From NCBI GenBank assembly GCA_004026145.2, contig CP034993.1:2072208-2136207 (forward strand): DNA of 64,000 nucleotides, given 5' to 3'. This document shows, in pieces, positions 25,042 through 37,064 of this stretch. The notes below the pieces were generated by a model. It saw only the letters and a program-made list of their open reading frames with translations, had not been told where the DNA came from and searched no databases. How positions within the stretch are numbered: position 1 is the first letter of the stretch; the number at the start of each line of letters is the position of its first letter. Position numbers and translations under genes: made by a program. Source of the stretch: Takifugu bimaculatus. Lineage: Eukaryota; Chordata; Actinopteri; Tetraodontiformes; Tetraodontidae.

Positions 25042-28000
25042 GCTGGCCAAGATGGATGACAGTGTTTTTTTAAAGGGTGGCAAGATGAGAGAGAAACAGA
25101 CAGAAATGAAATGATTCCTCCAAGCTGACGTCTCATCATCACACCATGACTGAAAGACCGGAATGTGAATATTTTTAGATGATATCATCTCCACATTTAG
25201 ATTGTTCACTGAGGTAATTTGAAATGGCAGACTCCACTGGAACTGACATTTAAGCAGAACAAAGAATTCTCTTTCTGTGCTGTGTGCATGCACAAGTAAA
25301 AGGATGACCTGCTTTAAGTGCTCTCTAGGCACTTTTATGCATTCCCAGCATGGTTTCTCTCTTACTTCCATGTCTGTGTGTGTGTGTGGGACACGCATTT
25401 GCCACTCCGCTATGAGTCACTAGCCCAAAGTGCAGGGGTCAAATCCAATCTGGTCCCACAGAGAAATGTTCCACTGCAGTGACACCACACAGACACAAGG
25501 CCTGTTCCTATTGGCTCAAGTCCAGCTGTGTAAGCTCGTGTGTGTGTGTGTGTGTGTGAGGGTGTGTTCGATGGATGCACGCACCGTCTCATTCGTTAGC
25601 TTCTCTAGCTGCTGGATGTAGGGTGTGATTAGGGAGTGAAGATTTCTTAAGATGTCTTCCACAGGGAGAGCAGAGAGCAGGAAGCCGAGCGCTTGCATCA
25701 GCCACATACACTGACTCGTCTGTAAGAGGCGACGATTGGAGATAAGATTTAGCGTTACAAAACTCCACGAGCTACAAACCTGTTACGTAAAGTCACAGCA
25801 CTCCTTATTTAAACGCTACTGGAAAACCAAACAAAGAGAATGGGCGAAAACACACTGACCTTGTGGATCTGCTTTATGAGCACCTCCTTGAGGGATGGAA
25901 AAAGACAAGGCACATTGATGGTTCTATTTGTGTAAAATGCACCAAAAATCACAACTTCAAAGGTTAAATGTGGGGAATCAAATGATTGACACTGACTATT
26001 GGCAGTCACACGTGATGCTGAGAGAATCAAAGCAACAGCCTGTACCAACAGAAGCCTGCATGTGTGTACATTACCTGAGAGACAGCTACTATATTGTTTG
26101 CATAGGGTGGCAGGTCGGACTTGCACTCTCTGCAAATTTTCTTGAGCGTGGAGACAGAGGAAATTGAGAGATCTGGGTTCCCCAGAGCGTGAAGCACCAG
26201 GGGTAAGATGTTGCCGAGCATCACCGGGTGGTCTGCTAACCATTCTGCCAAAGCACCTGTTGAGAAGGCGACGAAACAAAAATGAGCAAGTGTGAACGCA
26301 CGCCTCCTTCATTCTGAAACGCTACACTCGGGGGTCTTTACTGCACCTATAGTGAACATAACAGTGTCGGCGAGGTGGACATTATTGACGCTGATTCTGG
26401 TGATGAGTCCAATGAGGCCTGGGATGACGTCAGAGTAATTCACGTCGAGCGTCTCTGCTATTGACTGGAAGCCATACAGCAAGGCCTCTGTGTGCTGTGG
26501 AAGGAGAATGCACTGAAGAATCGATTCCAGGAGAAAATTGCTGTTGTGATCGCCTAAGTGTTTCTCACCCACCTGCCATGACGCTGGCTGCTCCACATTA
26601 GTCAACAGTCTCCCCAGTTTGTCATAAAGATTACTTAAGAGCTCGGCTCCCAGCATCTCGTACACGTACATGAGCGTGTCTGAAATATCCACCCTGAAAG
26701 GCCGACAGAACATTATAGGAGTGTGCGCTCTCATTGCTCTCTCAGCTTCCAGGGCCAGTGAGGGCTGTTTAAGAGAACCTCAGCTGCTCTGTTATTGTGT
26801 CAGCGGGTCATTTATCCAACGCTTAGACTGCTGAAACACTCGGCACGTATAAGACATACAAACAACACACACCTATAGATTCTGAACTGCTCCTTCTCAT
26901 CTGAGGACCAGGACGCGTACTCCTGATCAGCAGGAAACTGGGCTTTGTGTAGCAGAACATCCACCAGCTGGAAATACACGGGCCTGTAGACCTGAAGGTA
27001 GACCGTCCTCTTCTCCACCTGAAATGACATTATTTCATCCTGAGGATGAAGAAGTAAAAGGGTCACGTTAGTTCAAGTTCACAAAAGCCAACCGAAGACT
27101 TCAGTAGTAGTAGTAGAAAGAAAATAGTAGGAAAACAACCCTTTTATGATCCATCTAACACAGTGATACCATTATGTTAAAGATCACCTTTTTATTCAGT
27201 AGATATTTCAAATGATGCAAATTTATAATTCAATGAATCTTGTTTTCTATTGGTGAAAGGTGGCTTTTTCATGGGGAAAAGTATTTTTTTTAAATCCTCT
27301 TAAATAACTGCATTTTTCTTATGTTAATATTTTGCATGGGTCTAGTCTGCAATGAGATTTATTTATGCTTATCATCCAGCCATCGTTTCAGTTCTCAGTG
27401 CCAACCAGGACATAAATAATTCATTCATTTGATGACTCTTCAACTTCCTATTGGAATGAAGGCATGGATCCATTTCCTTACCTGTAGAGTGTACCAGAAG
27501 GTGAGTGTGAGCGAGCTGACGGTCTCGTTGACAGGATAGTGGCCCGGGATCCCCGTGCAAAACATGATCATATTGACTAAAGCCAGGAAGCTCTGCCAGT
27601 GGTCCACCTGCTCCAACAGAGTCCTGAACAGGGATGTGGGTGGAGGGAAAGTGAGGAGGGGGTGAGGGGTTTTTTTAGAAAAAAAAAAAAAAAATAGTTA
27701 TGTCGCAGCTCTGCAGCAACAGCTGACGAATCCTCTGCCCCAAGATTCATTCAAAACAACATAACAGCCCGTCACAGGATGCTGTTCTCAAACAAGAAAA
27801 CAATTAATTTGATGTGTATTTTATCTCTAGATCAGCCTGGCATCTCTCTCTATATATATATATTAATATAAACATGTAGTTATATGTAGAGAACACAAAA
27901 TTCTCACCTTGTCTGATTTTCCCCCAGTGCAACAGTGATGCGGCAGATTCCGTGGCAGGTCTCCATGTCTCCATTCTGAACGGCTTCTCTGAGCTGATCC

Positions 28001-31000
28001 TGCAGGCCCAGCACTTGAGGGACCAGTTTCAGTAAAGTGTTCACATATCTATCCAAAAACACAAATGCAAATACAAGACGGGGGTGAGATGTGGAGCCTG
28101 TTTAAAGGTCATGAAGGAAGAGGAATATACATGAGCAGCATCCATAAATCATATTATGGAAATCAATAAACAATCTGTGATGGAGACTCAGCTCTGGTCA
28201 GGTGATAATCTTGTGTTGTCAGTAAAGATGGCAAAAAGAAACAAACGGTGGTGGGGGGGGGTCAAGTGACATTTAGAGGTGAAAGGCACATGTATACACC
28301 TGATCCCCATGAAGGAATGGGTGTGTACATGCTATAGATCTAAACCCTAGCACGTGCATGTGGTTTTTCAGTTCCAGCAGGGGATGATGGCATGAAGGAG
28401 GTGCTTCAACTTTGCTCAGCACATCGATAATGACACGTCCACTGATCAATGAATATTCAGCCATGACATGCGACACCGTGAGGGGCATGTCTGAATTCCT
28501 ACAGATTCAAAACTGGGTCTTGAACCTGCATTATGATGCAGCGTGACAGCCAAACTTCACCTGGGTGAGGTTGGCATAGACAGGACATGCGCACAAAGCT
28601 GATCTCCAAGCCGCCACCTGTGCGCGTGCATGTATGTGCACGTCTTCCACGTTGAACAGCCTGAATAAGTGAAGCGCTGTGACTTCATGCACTCAGAGCA
28701 TCATTCATATTTAACTAGCTGCTTTGCAAATGCAGGTCATGCACTCTTTGCTTGAGAAGTGAGGACTGTGTGTGTGTGTGTGTGTGTGTGTGTGGTACTA
28801 TTAAAACCAGGATGGATTTTTCCGTTTCCTTAAAAATCCCCTCCTGGACGTCCCTCTGAGACCGTCTGCTGCAGTCTCCTCTAACTCATGTGTTGCCTGT
28901 CCTCATCCTGCTCTTTGCCCCACTGTTACTTTCTGCCTCCTTCCTGACTCTTTATTTTACACTCCCCCCCATCCCCTTTGCAATTACCGCAACTCTCGGA
29001 GACAGGGGAAATGGGTTGCCTAGTAACAGGATGCGGCTGGACCAATAGCAACCCCCCAGATGAATTGACTGTAATGCGTTTTAACAGAGGCAGAGAACAA
29101 GCAACCGGGAGGTGAGCTCAGTGTTGACAGCCACCGAAGAGAACGGGGAAAGAAGGGCACAAAGGAACAGAAGCTACGGATGAATTATAGATACAATAAA
29201 AGACGGTGCAGTCCAGAGTGAAGCGGAGTAAAAAATGTAACTCGTCATTTGTTAATAATTTAATTTATTAAGGCACACATGAGTAGATGGAGGCCAAGAA
29301 AAGACAACAATGAGTCAGGACTTTTAGATGGGCTGTTATCGGCATCACACAACATAAAAGGACAAATAAAATGGACAAAATTGGTTTTTGAAAATAATTC
29401 CAACTTCCATCTACCAACGCCTCAAAAGTCGCAGCAGTACACGTGAAGGTTTATCCTTCCTGTAGGTGTGCGTTTGGTGGCACGTAGCGACGTCACAGAT
29501 CGGGTGTAGAGGACAAAGTCTTTTAATTTTATACAGTGCACTTTCACACCTTCTCCCACCTTCCTCCTCCCTTCCTCACACGCCTGCTCTCTGGGGGGGG
29601 AGGGGCACAGGGTGACTGCTATGTCTGCATCAACCAAGGCATGATGACATCTCGAGCCTGCTCTGTAACTATAGCAACACCAGCCGACCGAGTAACGCTG
29701 CAGTCCTCCGACTTGGCCTTTAACAGACCCATTATAAATCCCTCACTCTGCCCCCACCCACTGGAACAAATGAGAGCGTCCCCGGCACCAAAAGCGTGTA
29801 CGCACCTTTGGGAGTCGGGCTGCGAGAGGGCGTTGACTATTGCCTCCACTGCCGTGTCGAAGAGCTCAGGGTCGCGCAGGGCGCTGAAGCACTCGTGCAG
29901 CAGGCTTTCGCTCTCGTTGAGGGGCACGTCCAGCAGCACCCAGGAGGACAGGCAGCGGAGCACGCGAGCCTTTACGGCCCCGGGGCTGTCTGTCCTTTGC
30001 AGCAGTTGCTGCAGTAAGGGACACACTGACCCCCACTCACAGCCCAGAGCGCCCCGGACCTACAGGGAGAACGATAATGAGGCTAAGCTTGCATCTGTCA
30101 TGCGTGCTGGATTCCTCTCTTTAATGGTTATTTGCTATATTTTTCAGAACAATTCGGCTGTCGGAGGACGTGAGATTTGCATCCAGGTTTTCAAGGTTTA
30201 AATGGCTCCAGTTGAACAAAGGAATCATAAAATAAAGGTTAATACTGGTCAAGCTGCCATTGCTGCCTGCAGTAGTGGGAGAAGGTCATACCTGTCCTTT
30301 CCGGTACTGCGGCAATCGGCTGGTTTGGAACTCCTCTGGCAAGACAGTGAGAAGCTCCAGCAATGCCAGGCAGCGTGCACGCCCGTCCACCCCTCCCCCC
30401 TCCTCCTGGAACACACGCACCATCTCTGCCACTGCGCCGGGCCAGGCTTCAGGCATTGTGTTGAGAGCCAGGGAAGCCAGAGCAACACACAGTCGGGTGA
30501 GCACCATCTTGGAGCCAGAAGAGAAGCAGGCGATCTGGGAAAACAGCTGCGTCTTCAGAGACTCGTACTGGTCCGAGGGGATGTCAGACCAGTAGCGGGA
30601 GATCTTGGTGTGAAGTGCGTTTGCTCCAAAGTACTGGATCTCTGGGACCTGGAACAGACCAGAAAATGGGTGCATGAGTTTTTTACCCCCCGTGTTTAAG
30701 TGTGTAAGTGTGTAAGTGTTTGGGTGCACGCTGAACCTTTTCTGGGCTCAGCAGGGCCCAACAGAACTGCCAGGCCTGAGGGGAGACCTGAGCCTGCATT
30801 AGCCATTTCTGGGCCAGATTCTTGTTTTCAATATCAGGGTCGTAATATAACTGGTGGAGCGCCTGAAAACAAGAGGAGAGAAGTGTAATGAGAGCCTTGT
30901 GCACAATACCGTGCACAAGTGCTGCGGCAGTATTATGCTGTTATCAAAATGACATCACTTCATAGCATCCAGTAAACAAGCAAACACGGGCTTTTATCTC

Positions 31001-34000
31001 AAAAACCACTAGACAAGACAAGGACTTGAATGCAGCACAGCTGAGAGAACAAGATGTGCTAAGAAACAAAGAGGGGGGAAAAAGATGTTGTGTTTAAAAG
31101 AGAAGAATAAAAGAGGAGAGATTAAGCATTAATTAAACACATATCTAGCACTGCTAGAAGGCATTTCTCTGCAAAACTGCTGTTTCTTTCAACTCTCTCA
31201 ATAAAAACTCACTGAACTGTAACCCAACAACCAGCAGTGAATGTCTTATAGGCAGCAAGGGAATTTAAAAAAACAACAAAACAAAATCTTTTCATATTTC
31301 CTGATCTGTCTGAACCCCTGGAGGCTGCATTCTTCCTCCACTGGCAGTCATTCTCATCCCCTCATTCGCCTGCATCCCGTTCCGCTCCGTCTCTCGGCCC
31401 TACGGCGCATTATCTGGACCCACTTAGAAGAGCCGCGGACAAACCGTAGGCTGACGAATAAGAATAGTTCTAGTTAGAAGCCATAGGAGACAGGCGTGGA
31501 CCAGACAGCCCGCTGACGCAGCAGCGGGGAGAAGCATGGATGCAGAGACGATACCTGCAGTCTCAGGTGGAGCTTCGCCCATCTGCGCTTCAGCAGCATT
31601 TATGGATTTAGCTCTGCTTACTGTACACTGGCTCCGTTAAGAACAGCTGTTCAACATAGGCCCATTTCTTCACTGGACCTCAGAACAGGCTTCATTAACC
31701 CGGAGACTTCTGTGTCCTGCAGCTCTCCAACAGGAACGTCTCCCCTGCTCAAGCATCCCAGTTTGGTGTCTTCTGGAGACAATAAAACGTGACTGTTTTG
31801 TCTCGTGGTGTGAATCCGAAACACATGCCGACGCTTTGTTTTGGGGCAGATTTTGGATATGCTTGCAATTCTGTGCCGTGCTTGAAAGTTTAAACCAACA
31901 AGCTTTGTTGTGGGATATTGAGAGTGTGCACAACAGTTTAACTTGTGAATTTATGATTGTGAAAACAATAAAGGTGTTATTAAGAGTGCGACATAAATAT
32001 GAAGCTGATAAAGACCAAATAACCCAGTACCAGACCTGTGAGGGAAGGCAGAGGACTGTTCCCAGTGCGGATGATTGTTGTGGAGCTTATATTTGGTCAT
32101 TTCTACTCACATTTGTAGTTTTAATATCACAGAAAAGGTCAGAAATGTCAACTAACTGCTGAACTCTGAACTCATGAAGTGCCCAACATAAATATATAAC
32201 ATAAATACACGTCATCGGTCATAAATACATAACGTCTGTCTCCAACGAGAACACCAACCAGCCCAATTTATTATAACTGCTAAATATATTCAATATATAA
32301 GCTCCCAGTGCAGCAATATAAAAAGAAAAGATACAAAACCAAAGCCTTAACATTGTTGTATTTGGAAAGATATGTCATTACAACAACAAATAATGAATTG
32401 TGATTATGGTTAGAGTTCTCCACTGATTAACATTTTAATAAGATTAATCACAGTCTTGTTGTGGATCAATTCACATTAATCACGATTCATCCAATCATGG
32501 TGACGGTTCATAGTTGTCGGGACAAAGAGATTTGTGATGGGTCATTTATACCCTTCCTTCCTTCTTTCCTTCCTCCTCCCTCCCTGGTTTGTCATCCAAT
32601 CTATGGTCCAACTTACACAGAATGTTGGAGCGCCGATCCTCAGCAGTGAGTAGGACTGTGCACGTGCAGCACAAGTGTTAATCGCATTAAAACTTTAAAT
32701 GACTTAATCACGCACATTAATTAATCTGGATTAGAGTTCATTTTGACAGAACTAATTATTTTTATGAGGCGAGCTTACCTCTCCCGTGTGAATATATCAG
32801 GGAAGCGTTAGACTCCAGATGTGAAGCAGAACTGAATGCGATCAGAAATTTAATCCCCTGCTCATAAACAAGCATGCGCGGATTCTTTATCTTCTAAACC
32901 CGATGAGGCCCGAGCCGTCAGAAGCACCGACGAGCCAATTATTCTGCGGCTTGTTCAGGTTTTATTTTCTGTGAACGAGGCAGTGATATTTGAATTCAAA
33001 GCGGCGGCGGCGGCGGCGATAATGAGAAAGCCGACCCCTCCTCGCCCACCTCTCCTTTCGACTTAGATTATCAAAGCACAAAGACATCGGATGTTCTCAT
33101 CTGACTGCACACACAACCTCTGTCCGTCTCCACCTGGGAATCGGAGCCAGCTCGCAGCGGCCGCCCGAACTGAAGGGGACGGTGCGTTCTGGGTGCAGGA
33201 AAGCTGGAGAGCAGCCGATGCAGCCGCGGACGGCGGCGGCTGCGCGCCCAGATCGCCCGGCTTCACGCGGGGCTGCTGTTCTTTTGACGCAGAGCATCCA
33301 AGGTCATCGGCCGCCTCTACAGGCGTGTTGCAGCACAGCGAGGGGAGGGTGCTGGTGCTCGGCGAGAGTCGCCATCTGGTCTCAGACAACACACTGGCTC
33401 TAGAGGAGCTTCTACACAGACAGTGGGACATTCAGACCCACTCAGCTCCCGGCCCGGGAGCGGCCCGCCCTTGGTTGAACCCACCTAGGGCTACTTCCTC
33501 GACTTTTGCTCGGTTACCTTCACACGTCTCGCCTGTCTCTGGAGCTCCGGCTGAGTGGCTCCCCCCCCATCCCGAAGCGACTCCCATTCTTTGTTTCCCT
33601 TCCTGACTCTCCGCCGCTCTCGGTGAACAAACGCACCGTTGCTGCGCACGTCGCCGACCTGAGTGGAGAGCTGTTGGTCACTGATGCTCCACAACAGGCA
33701 CGGCGACGCTGCCAGGAGCTGCTGTGTACCATGAAACTGTGTAACACAACATCCCGGGTGTCACGTCTCCCTGGAGCAGCAGCTAAACGCCACTGATGAC
33801 GTACTCCCTCCACAGCAGCTTTGGGAGGACAGATGAGCGTCACCCGGCACTCTGTAACTCCACCCACGTTGGGCCAGTGGTGGGTCTCCTGGACAATATC
33901 CACCCCCCATTAGGAACATCTGTCAGGATACTACCATGAAGCAGAAGATAAATAGCCACAACCTTTTTGGGGGCATGATTGTCGACCTGAACACACACAG

Positions 34001-35583
34001 ACACACACATTTACTGTGTGTTGACATGCCGCCTGCTGAACCTCGTCTCTTTACGTCGCCTCTCCCTCAGGATGCGTCGCTCCCATTCTGAGTCAAAGAG
34101 GTGCATCGGAATCAGGATGACTGAGAAAGTGACGGCTGGTGGAACAGCAACACACACGACTCGCTGCAAATAAACAGGGTGTGTGATTGATTGTGTGGAT
34201 GAGAGACCAAAACCTGGGAAGCTCCAATGCCTGGAATGACCACGGCGAATCAGTGTGAGCAACAAACACAGATAAAAGGCCACAAACATGAGCCGGCCCC
34301 GTCTGGACCAGGCTAAGCTAAAATCTGAGGTTGTATACGCATCCATTAATGATGCACACAGACACCGATAATGTGGTTCTTTGTTTCACGGACCCAAAAC
34401 TGGACAAAGAGACGCATAGAGCTGCTGAGCCAGGAGGCATCGTCTCTACCAACATCAAGCATCTTCCTACAACAACGGCAGCGCTGGTTTCACCACGGTG
34501 ACCTTAGAGGAAACACTATTTCTTTGCACCAAGCAGAACATCGGACTTTTTCAGCTAATCACGGTCGATCACTGGCGCCGCTCGTAAGCTGACTGCTTTA
34601 AAAAGTTTAGAATTTCAGTCTCAAACACAGAAAAAAGGAACCGAGTTGTCATTATATTCTCTGGTGGTGACATTGCCAAACCCCGGCTCTACAATAGGGC
34701 CAGAGAGGGCATTTTATTACTTCAAAAGACGCAGATTAAGTGCATTTCACCACTGGAATCTCTTGCTGTGTGATATTCATTTAAAGCTCTATGCATTTCT
34801 GGTGGAAATCTACAGACAGTGGAGAGATTTGGACATAAAACAGAATAAAAGACACTCCTGTGATCTTGCGTATAAATCATTAGTCGTCTGTCTTTACTGA
34901 AGAGGAGGAACTCCGGTCCGTCCCCACAGGAATCCGCTTCCCTCCCGCAAAATCGCCCGTAATCATCACCCTTGCATCACCATCCTCCCCTCACCCCCCT
35001 CCTTATTCTGACTGACATCCAGCCTGCCCCCTCCACCCCCCACAACCTCTCCATTGTCTCCCCACCCATCCCCGAGCATCCTGGGCAGCAGCCACCCAGC
35101 AGGGGAATTCATCACAGCAACCTGACAGAAACAGCAGACACTGCCAGAGCAAGTGAGGGAAAACACACACACACACACACTTCAACACGGTGCAAGAACC
35201 CAAATAATAATAATAATAATAATTTCACACTAAAAAGGCTGCACATATGTAAATATCGGACAACGATCTCTTACTGGTTTCACGTTCATACTTTTTCTTA
35301 CACAATCAATGCGATGATCATAAAGATACGATCATCATAAAGTATCATAAAGATACTCAGGAGCTCGAAACTGAATAAAACTGCTATAACAACCATATGA
35401 CAGAGTCCATCCCATTTCCCGCTCAACTGCAAAATACTCCCATCTTTTCATCCGTTTGCAGAGCCGGATAAAGCCATGATCTTCAGGTATTGCAGTGAAT
35501 ACCATAAAATTTACCTTTTCTACGTTTTCCACCGTGAAATCCAGTGCGTGCGGTGAGACCGCTATCCTCCCCGGCGTCTCCAT
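19108..35583 (-). CDS. ipo13: Importin-13 (karyopherin-beta transport receptor)
   Basis: Bidirectional nuclear transport receptor made of HEAT repeats. Twenty-two exons on the minus strand: 35515-35583, 30737-30862, 30292-30648, 29806-30059, 27908-28048, 27482-27623, 26873-27039, 26573-26693, 26347-26494, 26075-26256, 25860-25886, 25585-25719, 24509-24640 (or -24662), 24131-24211, 23881-24018, 23145-23241, 21558-21610, 20286-20352, 20037-20095, 19859-19948, 19284-19465, 19108-19204. The sum is 955 codons with the shorter exon 13 (human 963 aa). Diagnostic blocks: LDFTVENVEKALHQLYYDP, KISRYWSDIPSDQYESLK, the N-terminal importin region, LLPQ..EEFQTSRLPQYRKG, VYRPVYFQLVDVLLHKAQF, TLKKICRECKSDLPPY, DFAPMVSQLSEMLGQMYST, and the C-terminus LLCRGLHGTEYAAEY. 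Exon 13 has an apparent one-base insertion (see findings). Intron 1 is about 4.6 kb and is rich in CpG near 33 kb. The 5' end faces the mucin-like gene. Confidence 0.96.
20217..20249. repeat. (TG)n microsatellite in ipo13 intron
   Basis: About 16 TG units between ipo13 exons 18 and 19. Confidence 0.93.
21481..21520. repeat. (GA)n tract in ipo13 intron
   Basis: GAGAGA run with two interruptions, just left of ipo13 exon 17. Confidence 0.9.
23384..23694. mobile_element. Non-autonomous hAT-type miniature element in an ipo13 intron
   Basis: The 311-bp element starts CAGTGGTTCCCAAACT and ends AGTTTGGGAACCACTG, a perfect 16-bp terminal inverted repeat. It is flanked on both sides by the identical 8-bp direct repeat CCTTAACC (23376-23383 and 23695-23702). 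An 8-bp target duplication together with CAGTGGTTCCCAAAC ends is characteristic of hAT-superfamily elements. There is no transposase frame, so it is a MITE moved in trans. It lies between ipo13 exons 15 and 16. Confidence 0.93.
24939..25040. repeat. Imperfect (GA)n tract in ipo13 intron 12
   Basis: About 100 bases of GA/GAGAGACA-type repeat, purine on the plus strand and polypyrimidine (CT) on the transcribed ipo13 strand. The long serine/leucine frames across it are repeat artefacts. Confidence 0.93.
28767..28794. repeat. (TG)n microsatellite in ipo13 intron 4
   Basis: About 14 TG units. The rest of the intron (28049-29805) shows no exon that the ipo13 frame requires. Confidence 0.92.
30863..35514 (-). 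other. ipo13 intron 1 with a GC-rich block
   Basis: A 4.65-kb intron whose ends match in phase 0. Its middle (about 33000-33800) is rich in CpG and begins with a (GCG)n run at 33001-33018; it may be an internal CpG island or alternative promoter. An (AAT)n tract lies at 35203-35223. Open frames in the GC-rich block are treated under findings. Confidence 0.55.
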
Positions 35584-36289
35584 GTCTCCGCTGACACGGA
35601 GCTGTCAAACGATCAGAGAAAGAAACAAAACAGGCTCTGACAGCAATCCTTGCACAAGCGGGGAAGACAACATTTTCATAACATTTCCACAGCCGCAATC
35701 GGAATGCTCAGGTAGTCTAAAACGCGTTGTGTGTGTAGGGAAGCTAAGCGCTGAGCTAACGTTAGCCTAGCTGGCTAGCGCAAACATGCTAAGGCAAAAC
35801 TAGCTAATATAGCATCGGATCTAAATTGACACTACGCAAATGCCAAATACAGGCGAACGACGCGTCTAACGTTATGCGTAGAATAAGAAAACATTATAGA
35901 AACAGCGCGTTCTCCGTTATGATCACATGAGGATGATGTCCAGGGCTGGAGCAACAATATGTGCACACCTTTTTGTACGGCGATGATGTGAGTCGAGGCT
36001 GGCAGCTCTCTGCCGCGTTCTGCCTCTGCCGTCACCGGGAGCTCTGCGCTGCATTCACGGACTGTGGGAAATAATTCGATTCCGACGCCAAGGTCCACCC
36101 CCTAGTAACAGAGCTGCAAAAATCCTAACCCTAACCCTAACTCTATAGTTAAATAAGATATTGTAACAAGGTATTAAATTAAACATTCTCTAAAAATAAA
36201 ATGCCACTTCCCTTTCGAACCAAGGATAAAGCATTAACCAACGATGAACGCCAATAACATTGGCAAGATAGACTTTCGCACATATGTTA

Positions 36290-36294
<5 letters not shown>

Positions 36295-36338
<44 letters not shown>

Positions 36339-36386
36339 ATGTATGTATGTATGTATGTATGTATGTATGTATGTATGTATGTATAT
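36295..36386. repeat. Compound (TG)n(TATG)n microsatellite
   Basis: About 13 TG units run directly into about 16 TATG units. Confidence 0.95.
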
Positions 36387-36778
36387 AATACTGCTCTTGC
36401 GTCTTCCAAACGTACTGCGATTTTATATAGAGAAATGGAGCAACAGTGCCCTCTTGTGTTGTACCGAAGACATACAGCCTGCGGCCCCCTCAGACTCAGA
36501 ATCATTGAAAAGTAAACATGCATGAATCCCCCAATGACCCTTTACACACACAAAAAGTTATGCATGTATTTATAGAAACTCGTAAATGTTTTAGGAGGCC
36601 TGGCTAGTCATTGTGACGTGTTCTTTTAGACAAAGTTAAAGCAGCATTAAAACACGCGTAATAGTATTGTTGTTTTGTTTATTTGTTGTTTTTCTTTAAA
36701 AAAAAATGCGTTCTGAAGACAGTTGCCAGCCATGTCATACAGAACATGGCACCTAGTCTGAAACACGTGGCACTGTTT

Positions 36779-36781
<3 letters not shown>

Positions 36782-36820
<39 letters not shown>

Positions 36821-36893
36821 AGGGAGAGAGAGAGGGAGGGAGGGAGGGAGAGAGAGAGAGAGGGAGGGAGAGAGAGAGAGAGAGAGAGAGAGA
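36782..36893. repeat. (GA)n tract with GGGA interruptions
   Basis: About 110 bases of GAGA broken by blocks of GGGAGGGAGGGA, some 170 bases before the mucin-like start codon. Frames through it are artefacts. Confidence 0.94.
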
Positions 36894-37064
36894 CGGCCAC
36901 ACACTCCGTCACTCTCTCCAGCCACGCACGCACGCTGCCGGAGCTGCTGTGGGCTCGTTCGAGTCAACTTTGAGCCTCCCCCCTCAGGGTGAATGACAGA
37001 GAAGCAGAGTTCCGAGAAGTCGAAACCGAAGCATTGAAGCGGCCTCGGATCCGAGTGTGTGTAG

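Larger units (their letters stand above)
35584..37064. promoter_or_regulatory. Divergent interval between ipo13 (-) and the mucin-like gene (+)
   Basis: About 1.5 kb containing both 5' ends. It holds a telomere-like CCTAACCCTAACCCTAAC stretch near 36124-36141, a long (TG)n(TATG)n tract and a GA/GGGA tract. The two large repeats separate the promoters. Confidence 0.5.

Noticed and set aside
24913..25398. 161-codon minus-strand frame rich in Ser/Leu
   Set aside because: It runs through the GA/CT microsatellite of ipo13 intron 12.
36647..36992. Several frames of 70-106 codons on both strands
   Set aside because: All are translations of the GA/GGGA repeat.
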